This document shows positions 45,041 to 52,727 of a DNA stretch of 64,000 nt, piece after piece (the first letter of the stretch is position 1; each line of letters begins with the position of its first letter). Below the pieces are notes generated by a model. It ran no database searches and was not told where the DNA came from. It saw only the letters and a list, made by a program, of their open reading frames with translations. This stretch comes from Candidatus Dechloromonas phosphoritropha (lineage in GTDB: Bacteria; Pseudomonadota; Gammaproteobacteria; Burkholderiales; Rhodocyclaceae), in assembly GCA_016722705.1 (NCBI GenBank), contig JADKGN010000004.1, positions 1,922,001-1,986,000 on the forward strand. Direction: 5' to 3'. The translations under genes and the position numbers were made by a program.

Positions 45041-45943
45041 GGTGTGTTGACAATCACTCCGATAGATGACCATGGCATTGATCGGCGAAATCCTCGTTTA
45101 CAGTCAATGAGTTACAAGGGGGCTGTTCACAGAGGTTGATATAGGGTCATATCCTGACTTTTGGGTGGCGTCAGGATGATGGTACGTTTGTGGTTGCGTG
45201 ATGATCAGTTTGAGCGGATAGCGTCCCTGTTGCCGGGTAAAGCCAGCGACCCGGGGTGCACGGCGGCCGATAATCGACAGTTCGTTGAAGCGGTTTTGTG
45301 GATTGCTCGCACGGGTAGTCCGTGGCGTGACCTGCCATGCCCATTCGGGCCGTGGAATAGTGTCTATCAACGATTTGCTCGCTGGTCGCGGCGTGGTGTC
45401 TGGCATCGCATCTTCACCCAGTTGGCGCAGGACGCAGATTTCGAAGAGGTGTTCATCGACAGCACCATCGTTCGCGCCCATCAACATGCCGCCGGTGCAC
45501 CAAAAAAAACGGTGGCCAGGCGCTTGGGCGATCACGGGGCGGACTGAGCACCAAGATTCACGCCCTGGTTGAAGGCTTGGGGTCACTCGCCCGCTTTCGT
45601 CTCACCGGTGGAGAAGCCGGTGACAGCCCTCAAGCGCTGCCCCTGTTGGGCGATCTGTTGCCCGACTCGCTGAGTGCGGACAAAGCCTACGACACAGACG
45701 CGATCATCGAGCATCTTGCTGCGAATGAGATTCAAGCGGTCATCCCTCCCAAAAGCAATCGTATTGTCCAGCGTAGTTTCGATCAGCACCTTTACAAAAA
45801 TCGCAACCTGGTAGAACGCTTCTTCTGCCGGATCAAGCAGTTCCGACGCATCGCCACGCGCTATGACAAACTCGCCGAACGCTTCGCTTCCTTCGTCGCC
45901 CTCGCCGCAGCTTTCATCTGGCTCACGTGATTGTCAACACACC
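45041..45943 (+). mobile_element. IS5-family insertion sequence (IS427-like), complete
   Basis: 903 bp bounded by perfect 17-bp inverted repeats (GGTGTGTTGACAATCAC at the left, its reverse complement at the right). A 4-bp direct repeat CTAG flanks both ends (45037-45040 and 45944-45947), as expected for this group. It carries one transposase in two frames. Both ends and the target duplication are intact, so insertion looks recent. The right copy of CTAG supplies the TAG stop of the serine hydrolase gene. Confidence 0.93.
45176..45930 (+). CDS. IS5-family transposase, two frames joined by -1 frameshift
   Basis: The first frame runs 45176-45547 (MMVRLWLRDDQFERIASLL...), the second to 45930. 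They join by a -1 slip at eight A (45502-45509), which gives KKNGGQALGRSRGGLSTKI instead of terminating at 45547. The DDE residues are spread over the product: D in VFIDSTIVRAHQ, D in LSADKAYDTDA, and E in NLVERFFCRIKQFRR. This organisation is standard for IS427-group elements, so the gene is probably active rather than broken. Confidence 0.92.
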
Positions 45944-47266
45944 CTAGGACAGCGAACGCTGCTTGCGGGGAATCCGGTTGTTGATCTCGCGCAACAACTG
46001 GATCAGGCAGAACGCATTGTGCGCCAGCAGAGGCTTTCCGGTGCTGAGCAGGGCGACCGCGATGTCGCGATCGGGATCAGCCCAGGCCAAAATGTTGATC
46101 AACCCGAGATGTCCGAAGGCGTTGCCCGTGTGCGGGCCGAAAAGACCGAACGGCTCGCCGCCGAGCATCATCCCCGCCGAGTAACGCAGGGGCACCTTCA
46201 ACGTGTTGTCCAGTTGATGCGGTGAGGTTTCCCACGTCGCCCGGTGGGCAGCCAGTTTGCCGATGATCTGCCGTTCCCCGTGGCGGCCGTCATCGAGCAG
46301 CATCTGGAAGAAACGCCCGGTCTCCTCGGCAGTGGCGATCATGTTGCTGGCCGGAACCGGTTCGGAGAAGAAAGCGTAGTTGTTGACGAAATCACGGTCA
46401 TTTTCGACGTCCAGGCCGAGGAACTGACGGAAATAGGTGCGGAATGGCTGCGGAACCCTGGCGCCGGCAAACCGGTCGCGCGCCATCAGGTCGAATTCCT
46501 TGGGCGTGGCACCATAGTCGAAATACCGGAACTGCATCGGCTTCTTGAAATTGTCATGCCAGTAGCTGCGGATAGAGTGTCCGGTCACGCGCTCGAGGAT
46601 GGCCTGCAGGATGGTCCCACCGGTGATGGCATGGTAGGCCTGCTTGCGACCATGAACATCCGTCGGTTCGGCTTCGCAGACCAGTTTGAGCAGGGTCTCG
46701 TGGTGAACCAGTTTCTCAAGCGAAATTTCGCACCGGATACCGGGAACACCACCGCGGTGCGAGAGAATCTGCAGGATGGTCAATCTGTCCTTGCCGTGCT
46801 TGGCGAACTCGGGAAGGTAATGGGCGACCGGGTCGAGCAGGTTGACGTGGCCGTCGTCGGCCAGTTTGTGGATCAGGATGGCGGTTATCGCCTTGCTCGC
46901 CGAGTACAGGCAGGCTGGCGTTCCGGTGCTGACCGGCTCCGGAATGTCCGGACCACCCGGTTCGCCGAAGCCGCGGGCATGACCTATTGCCCGGTTCAGC
47001 ACGATCTTGCCGTGTCGGCGAATACAGAGCATCAGCGCCGGGTAGTAGCCGGTGCAGTAGAGATCCTCGGCGCGGGACCAGATCGCGCCGACATCATCCT
47101 GCGTCATCCCGACCGACCCGGGAGCGAGTTCACCGATCCGGTCGACATCGGTCACCGCCCCGAGGTCCGCGGGGACCGGCAAAGTCCGCAAGACGCGCTG
47201 GCCGATGCGCGAATTGGCCGTGCGACGGTTCATCCCGCGGGTGATGCCTGAAATGGAGAGGGGCAT
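45944..47266 (-). CDS. Serine hydrolase, class C beta-lactamase / EstB-like
   Basis: 440 aa. Beta-lactamase fold with the SxxK nucleophile in LYSASKAITAIL, a Tyr at the usual second position (YHAITGGTI) and HLG in FGHLGLINIL as the third motif. No clear signal peptide at the N-terminus, so a cytoplasmic or membrane-associated esterase is more likely than a drug-resistance enzyme. The ATG at 47266 gives a long N-terminus; ATGs slightly downstream are possible. The IS5 element sits exactly at its stop codon without changing the protein. Such hydrolases often lie near wax ester synthase genes, which agrees with the context. Confidence 0.82.
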   Translation of the reverse strand: MPLSISGITRGMNRRTANSRIGQRVLRTLPVPADLGAVTDVDRIGELAPGSVGMTQDDVGAIWSRAEDLYCTGYYPALMLCIRRHGKIVLNRAIGHARGFGEPGGPDIPEPVSTGTPACLYSASKAITAILIHKLADDGHVNLLDPVAHYLPEFAKHGKDRLTILQILSHRGGVPGIRCEISLEKLVHHETLLKLVCEAEPTDVHGRKQAYHAITGGTILQAILERVTGHSIRSYWHDNFKKPMQFRYFDYGATPKEFDLMARDRFAGARVPQPFRTYFRQFLGLDVENDRDFVNNYAFFSEPVPASNMIATAEETGRFFQMLLDDGRHGERQIIGKLAAHRATWETSPHQLDNTLKVPLRYSAGMMLGGEPFGLFGPHTGNAFGHLGLINILAWADPDRDIAVALLSTGKPLLAHNAFCLIQLLREINNRIPRKQRSLS

Positions 47267-47563
47267 GGGAGCAGTCAGGGAAGGAGAAGCGCGACCATCC
47301 TAGACCGATCATGAAGCCGCGTCTTGACAGGGGGTTCTAAAAGCGAACCCGCGTGTTCGGCATGCCGGCTTGATGCAGCCTGAAAGGATGAAAGCCCCGG
47401 ACCGGGGGAGTCCGAGGCTTCCAAGACGGCCACCTGAAGGAGGGGGAGGGGGAGGTGGGCCGCCAGGCTGAATCATCAGCGCATACGTAGAAGATAGGGG
47501 CGCATGCCGGGAAATTCAAGTGACGGAATGCAACGATATGTTGATGTCGTGTACGGAATGTAT
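47267..47563. other. Intergenic region with two hairpins and a G-rich tract
   Basis: 297 bp between the amidase end and the hydrolase start. An 11-bp stem with one mismatch (47392-47402 with 47410-47420) is a possible terminator for the amidase gene, with only a short T run. Next to it lies a stem 47427-47435/47453-47462 enclosing a G-rich run (47439-47459). No gene is seen. Confidence 0.5.
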
Positions 47564-49071
47564 TCACGCGCCATCCAGCCGCCCCGGATACCCGGCAGGC
47601 GCGCGCTCAAACCACCGTTGCGCTCGTGCCAGTTGCCCGGCCAGTCGAAACAACGTCGCGTCGCTGCCGAACTTGGTGACGAACTGCACCCCAACCGGCA
47701 ATCCGTCGCCATTCCACTGCAATGGCACCGACATCGCTGGCAGTCCAGTGGCGTTGAACAGCGGCGTAAACGGAACGTAATCGAACGTCTTGTCCGCGAC
47801 CGAGCGAAGAACACCGAGCGCATGCAACAGCCAGCCGGCGTTGAGTCGATTGACGATGCGGAGGAGGCGACTCTCGCCGGCCGACGGCTGGAGCGAGCCG
47901 ATCACCGTCGGCGGTGTTGCCAAAGTGGGTGTCAGCAGCACGTCGTACTGATCGAAAAAGGGCGCCAGCGACCGTGCCGCAAGTTGCAGCGTGCGGACGG
48001 CATTCACATAAGTGGCGGCCTTGACGGTATGACCGATAAGGGCAAGTCTCCAGGTTACCGTCTCGAATTGACCGGCATGAAGCGAGCGCCCGGCAGGCCG
48101 CGCGAAGTTCTCGAACTCGGCCCGCAGTTCGCGAGCGATGACGGTGATGAAGGCCAAGGCGCAAGCCTCGCAGTCAAGCGGTGGGGCGGCTTCTTCGACG
48201 TGGTGCCCCCTAGTGACGCGAGCAGCCTGGCGCTCGCTTCCATGGTGGCCAGGCAATCGGGATGGACGGGATGTCCGCCAAGGAGGGGTTTGCCGGCAAA
48301 CGCGACGCGCAGCGGACCCGGTGTGTTTCCGATCTCGTAAAGGGAGGGTCGGATCGGCCCGAGTGCGGCATAATGGGCGCCATGCTCGACCCTTGTGGTG
48401 GCGTCAAGCATGGTGGCGCTGTCGCGAACCGAGCGGGTGATCTCGTGTTCGATAGCATAGCCGCGCCAGAGTTCGCCGAATTCGGGTCCGGTCGATGTCA
48501 TGCCGCGGTTCGGCTTGAAGCCGAACAGGCCGCAGCACGATGCGGGAATCCTGATCGAGCCGCCGCTGGCCATCGGCACCATGTGCGCAGCTACCGCCGC
48601 CGCCGAGCCGCCGCCGGAGCCTCCCGACGAGTACCGAAGCAACCACGGGTTGCGGGTCGGACCGAAGGCGTCGGGCTCGGTATAGGGCGTCAGACCGAAT
48701 TCCTGTGTGTCCGTGCGGCCAATGATGACTAGGCCGGCGGCACGGAAGCGGCGCACCAGTTCGCTGTCGCGCGGCACGGGCAGCGCGGCGAGCAGGCGGT
48801 TGCCGCACCGGGTCGGCTCGCTGGCGATGCTGGCGATCAGGTCCTTCAGCAGGAAGGGGACGCCGGCAGACGGCGCGTTGGTGCTCACCCGCGCGGATTC
48901 GCTTCGTGCCTGTTCGTAGCGTTTGCGAATGACGGCGCTCGCGGTTCGGTTGTGCCGCTCGATCTGCGCGATCGCCGCATCCAGGAATTTCACCGAACCC
49001 ACCTCGCCGCGTCGGATCAGGGCAGCCAGGTCGAGACCGTCATGCCCTGTGCATTCGAGCGGAGCCATCAT
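47564..49071 (-). pseudogene. Amidase-signature family protein, frameshifted
   Basis: The N-terminal frame runs from ATG 49071 and has the catalytic Lys in PFLLKDLIAS and the Ser-cis-Ser region SSGGSGGGSAAAVAAH and GGSIRIPASCCGLFGFKPN. Near 48206-48210, at a run of five C (G on the coding strand), the frame changes: LASLG continues as HHVEEAAPPLDCEACALAF and runs to 47564, ending with the normal amidase C-terminus (PVGVQFVTKFGSDATLFRLA). Together ~500 aa, a normal family length. Either a homopolymer sequencing error or a real mutation. Substrate unknown. Confidence 0.85.
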
Positions 49072-49302
49072 CGCCGTCAGCGATCGCGGGGTGGATCGGC
49101 TTTGCATATTGCCCGGATCGCCTGACCAACCACTTGCCCAAGTTCCTGCTCCTGGTGTTGTTCATGTGTCCGCGCATGCGGGGGTCGAGGTTCCGGCGGT
49201 GGTCGCGCGCGGGTACCTGCCCATCCCGCAACGGAGGAATGACGCTGCTGAAGCTGGCTGCGCCAGTCGGGCGGTTGTCGAGGACGATCTGGCGGTTCCG
49301 GG

Positions 49303-49545
49303 TCACGATTTTATCGCGCGCCCCGCGCCGGACACCTCAAGATATTCAAGGATGACACAGGCTTCGCTGATACACCCGTGCTCCGTTTCCAGGCGGGGAA
49401 CCTTGTCGTGCGGACTCTTGGAAAGGAATTCCGGGCTCTGGTCGAGGATGGTCAGCACGTAGTCGAGGGGAAGCCATTTCGCCCGCAGCGCCAGATTGAC
49501 CATATTCACGTAATTGCTGACGCGAAATCCGTAAAGCTTCAGCAT
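49303..49545 (-). pseudogene. Glutathione S-transferase, N-terminal domain only
   Basis: 80 codons from MLKLYGFRVSNYVNMV. It matches the thioredoxin-like GST N-domain as far as CISEACVILEYLE, with the cis-Pro in DKVPRLETE and the Ser/Glu pair that binds glutathione. After ~66 residues the similarity stops and the reading runs into unrelated sequence. The helical C-domain (about 130 aa) is not found downstream, so this is a truncated gene. Confidence 0.8.
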
Positions 49546-49901
49546 GTTCGTCTCTCATTGCTTCAAGGATGCAGTCTAATCCCCACGACAGTCCAAGGAA
49601 AACCCGAATCCGGATTGCGTCACTTTGCTTGCCGCGGCTGGTGGCATCCTGCCCGGTGGCTCGCATCCGGTGTGGCCTTGGCCCGCGCCAAAGCCGGGTT
49701 GATGGCCGCAACCGGTGATCCCCCGAAAAGTATCGCGCTAAGAAAGCGCGCTCAGCGCGAACGGTGGCGAGGCTTCCTCACAATACCCTTACGGCGCCCT
49801 CGCTAAACTTGGCCGGACTGATTTTCGGAGAATTTGACATATCGTATCGGTTCGGAATTCTCCTGTGGCAGGGCGTTCGATCAACCGGTAAGATTCACCC
49901 G
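49546..49901. other. 356-bp region upstream of the PMT-type glycosyltransferase
   Basis: No gene seen. TTGACA at 49834-49839 is a good -35 hexamer on the plus strand, but the -10 at the right spacing (ATTCTC) is weak. It could be the promoter of the two-gene glycosyltransferase operon that follows. Confidence 0.35.
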
Positions 49902-51440
49902 ATGACTCGAACATCCCACATTTCCGGCGGTACCTGGCGCTCGTTTCCCGAGCAATCACGGGCAGTGGCGTTTCTCATCATCGGCTTCTCGCTGCTGCGC
50001 TTCGCATTGGCGGCGATCGTACCGCTGTTGCCGCAGGAGGCGTATTACTGGACGTGGAGCCGCATTCCGGACTGGTCGTATTTCGACCACCCGCCTCTGG
50101 CCAGCTACAGCATTGCGCTGACGACGGCGGTGTTCGGGCAGACGGCATTTGGCATCAAGTCGGCGGCGGTGCTCTGGTCGATCGGCTGGAACATTCTTTG
50201 GGCCCGGCTGATACTCGACATGTTCGGTGACCGCAAACTGGCTTTCTGGTCACTGCTGGCGCTAAACCTGACCATCGTCTACGAGGTCCTGGGGTTTGGC
50301 CCGACGCCTGACGGGCCCCTGCTGTTTGCGTGGGTCGGGACGATCTGGGCAGTGTGGCGTCTGAGCGCCACGGCCGAAGGACGCTGGTGGTTCGTCGCCG
50401 GCGCCTTCATGGGGCTCTCCTGGCTGGGCAAGTATTCCGGCGCGTTGCTCGGCCCGATCGTGCTGCTCTATTTGCTCACGTCGCCGCGGCAACGCTTCTG
50501 GTTGGCGAGGCCGCATCCCTACCTGGCCTTCCTTCTGGCGATCGTCGTCTTCTCCCCGGTGCTGATCTGGAATGTTCAGCACGACTGGGCTTCGCTCACA
50601 TTCCAGAGCAGTCGCCGGCTGAACGAGATGAGCGGCTTCAAGCCACGCTACTTCCTGATGCTGGTTGTCCAGCAGTTTTTGATCGTTACCCCCTATCTGT
50701 TCATCGTCTCGATCGCCTCCCTGGTCCGCGAGTTCCGGGGATGGCTCACCCGGGGCATCGACGATTCGGTTCGCCTGTTGCTGATCAGTGCCGCTGTTCC
50801 CCTGCTGCTGTTCACCGGGATTAGTTTCCGCTCCATCGTCAAGATCAACTGGCTGGCGCCTGCCTTCTGGCCGTTGATCGTTCTGGGTATCCGCCACCTG
50901 CTTGCACGGAGCGACAGGGAGCGGCGCATGGTCTGGGGCCTGGCATCGTCGGCGGCGGTGCTTGTCGTCGGCGCCGCCATTTCAACGGTTCCGAACCTGC
51001 CGATTCCAGGCGATCTCAACAGTTGGAGTGGCTTCCGGGAAGCAGCGGCGCGGGTCGATCGACTGGAGGCGGCGATCAGGGCCGAGGGGAAGGACAGCTT
51101 CGTATTCTCACCGTACTACAAGACAAGTTCGCTGATCTGGTTCCACCGCTCCGGGCAACAGCGCACCTACGCTCAGGACATCTACGGCGAAAAGGCGCTC
51201 GAGTACGATTATTTTCCGGCTGATCGCGACCTGCGGGGAGCGACCGGGATACTTGTCATTACCGACCAGGCACAGTCGAAACTCGATCTTGAGCGCCTCA
51301 AGCCGTATTTCGACGCGGTCACCCCGGTTGATGTCGTCGAGACGACCTCTTCCGGAAAGGTCGTTCGCCGCATCGAGATCTATCAGGCGACGAACTACAA
51401 GGGGCGGCCTCGGCGCGGCAAAGAGGATGCGCTAAACTAA
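49902..51440 (+). CDS. PMT-type (GT39/GT83) membrane glycosyltransferase
   Basis: 512 aa from ATG 49902 (MTRTSHISGG). Multi-TM protein with the first periplasmic loop motif PQEAYYWTWSRIPDWSYFDHPPL, where the Asp/His residues define the PMT_2/ArnT-like catalytic site. It would move a sugar from a polyprenyl-phosphate carrier onto lipid A, protein or polysaccharide in the periplasm. The next gene, 40 bp downstream, makes polyprenyl-phosphate sugars, which supports this. Close to the C-terminal half of the fused protein at 59.5-62.1 kb. Confidence 0.88.
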   Translation: MTRTSHISGGTWRSFPEQSRAVAFLIIGFSLLRFALAAIVPLLPQEAYYWTWSRIPDWSYFDHPPLASYSIALTTAVFGQTAFGIKSAAVLWSIGWNILWARLILDMFGDRKLAFWSLLALNLTIVYEVLGFGPTPDGPLLFAWVGTIWAVWRLSATAEGRWWFVAGAFMGLSWLGKYSGALLGPIVLLYLLTSPRQRFWLARPHPYLAFLLAIVVFSPVLIWNVQHDWASLTFQSSRRLNEMSGFKPRYFLMLVVQQFLIVTPYLFIVSIASLVREFRGWLTRGIDDSVRLLLISAAVPLLLFTGISFRSIVKINWLAPAFWPLIVLGIRHLLARSDRERRMVWGLASSAAVLVVGAAISTVPNLPIPGDLNSWSGFREAAARVDRLEAAIRAEGKDSFVFSPYYKTSSLIWFHRSGQQRTYAQDIYGEKALEYDYFPADRDLRGATGILVITDQAQSKLDLERLKPYFDAVTPVDVVETTSSGKVVRRIEIYQATNYKGRPRRGKEDALN

Positions 51441-51480
51441 CGCCATTTTGCGTCCCGTACCGTTCAGGAGAACGTTTTTC

Positions 51481-52575
51481 ATGCCCCAGTTGTCCATAGT
51501 CGTGCCGACCTTCAACGAGGCCGGGAACATCGTTGAACTCAGGAATCGGGTAGCCGTCGCGCTGCCGGAGGTCGACTGGGAGATGATCTATGTCGATGAC
51601 GATTCTCCGGACGGTACAGCGGCAACGGTGCGGCAACTGGCGCAGCACGATAGCCGGGTCCGCTGCATCCAGCGTATCGGCAGGCGCGGGTTGTCATCGG
51701 CGTGTATTGAAGGAATGATGGCTTCATCGGCGCCCATCGTCGCGGTCATCGATGCCGACCTGCAGCACGACGAGCGGCTGCTGCCAGCCATGTTCGACGC
51801 GTTGCGCGGTGACGACCTGGACGTTGTGGTCGGCAGCAGGTACACGGAAGGTGGCAGCATGGAGGGCTGGAATCGCACCCGCGTGGCCACCAGCCAGTTC
51901 GCCACGCGACTCAGCCGTCTGGTGCTCAAGGCGGATCTGCAGGACACCATGAGCGGATTCTTCATGATTCGGCGCACGGCCGTCGAGCGCTGTGTCAGGG
52001 CCGGCATGTCCGGCGTCGGCTTCAAGATACTGCTGGATCTCTTCGCTACCTCGCCCGAGCCGCTCCGCTGTCGCGAACTGCCTTACGAGTTCCGCAATCG
52101 TTTCTCGGGAAAGAGCAAACTTGACGCAATGGTGGCATGGGAGTTTTTCATCATGCTGCTCGACCACTATCTGGGTCGCGTCGTTCCCATCCGTTTCATC
52201 GCCTTTTCGCTGGTCGGTCTGCTCGGCCTCGGGGTTCACCTTTCCATCCTGGCAATTCTTTTCCGGGGATTCGGAGCTTCGTTCATCGTAGCGCAAACCG
52301 CGGCGACGCTCGTTGCCATGACGTTCAACTTCGCGGTCAACAATGTGCTGACCTACCGTGACATGCAACTGCAGGGCTGGAAACTTCTGAGCGGCTGGCT
52401 GTCCTTCTCGCTGGCCTGCAGCGTCGGGGCGCTGGCGAATGTGGGGATTGCGGCCTACCTCTTCGATCAGCGCGCCTACTGGCTGCTCTCGGCGGTTGCC
52501 GGCGTGCTCGTCGGCGCGGTCTGGAACTACGCGGTTACCGCGGTCTACACCTGGAAAAAGCCCAAATCGGGATAA
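51481..52575 (+). CDS. Polyprenyl-phosphate glycosyltransferase (GT2, DPM1-like) with C-terminal GtrA domain
   Basis: 364 aa from ATG 51481 (MPQLSIVVPTFNE) with GGAGAA upstream. N-terminal GT2 of the dolichyl-phosphate mannosyltransferase type: YVDDDSPDGTA, VAVIDADLQHDE with the DxD-like motif, GSRYTEGGSMEGW, and SGFFMIRR. The C-terminal ~120 residues are a four-helix GtrA-like domain (FSLVGLLGLGVHLSIL; FNFAVNNVLTYRD). It loads a sugar on undecaprenyl phosphate and may help flip it, supplying the PMT protein just upstream. Confidence 0.9.
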   Translation: MPQLSIVVPTFNEAGNIVELRNRVAVALPEVDWEMIYVDDDSPDGTAATVRQLAQHDSRVRCIQRIGRRGLSSACIEGMMASSAPIVAVIDADLQHDERLLPAMFDALRGDDLDVVVGSRYTEGGSMEGWNRTRVATSQFATRLSRLVLKADLQDTMSGFFMIRRTAVERCVRAGMSGVGFKILLDLFATSPEPLRCRELPYEFRNRFSGKSKLDAMVAWEFFIMLLDHYLGRVVPIRFIAFSLVGLLGLGVHLSILAILFRGFGASFIVAQTAATLVAMTFNFAVNNVLTYRDMQLQGWKLLSGWLSFSLACSVGALANVGIAAYLFDQRAYWLLSAVAGVLVGAVWNYAVTAVYTWKKPKSG

Positions 52576-52678
52576 GCCTCGCGGCGACTCCTTGCCACTG
52601 TTCTGTTTTGGACACTGCGCTCACATCCAGAGGATTTCCCCGGCGCTTGCAATTCCCTTGCTTCGGCCTGAAAATAAT

Positions 52679-52688
52679 CAAGCGCTTG
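52679..52688 (+). promoter_or_regulatory. Perfect palindrome CAAGCGCTTG, candidate TetR operator before the dienoyl-CoA reductase
   Basis: A 10-bp perfect palindrome 40 bp before the start codon, followed by further GCTT repeats. TTGCAA and an AT-rich AAAATAAT stretch just upstream could form the promoter, so a bound protein would sit over the transcription start. The TetR-family gene two bases after the reductase gene is the obvious regulator. Inference only. Confidence 0.45.
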
Positions 52689-52727
52689 CTTGCTTAATTG
52701 CTAATCAGATATTCCGGAGAGCAGTTC

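Noticed and set aside
43898..45073. 391-codon minus-strand frame across the lipoprotein and the IS left end
   Set aside because: Its start lies inside the IS inverted repeat and it overlaps the lipoprotein gene in another frame; only a short internal segment resembles any protein, and that is reported as a decayed trace.
45041..45943. Transposase as a pseudogene because of the stop at 45547
   Set aside because: The A8 run and the conserved -1 frame fit the programmed frameshift used by this IS group; ends and target duplication are intact.
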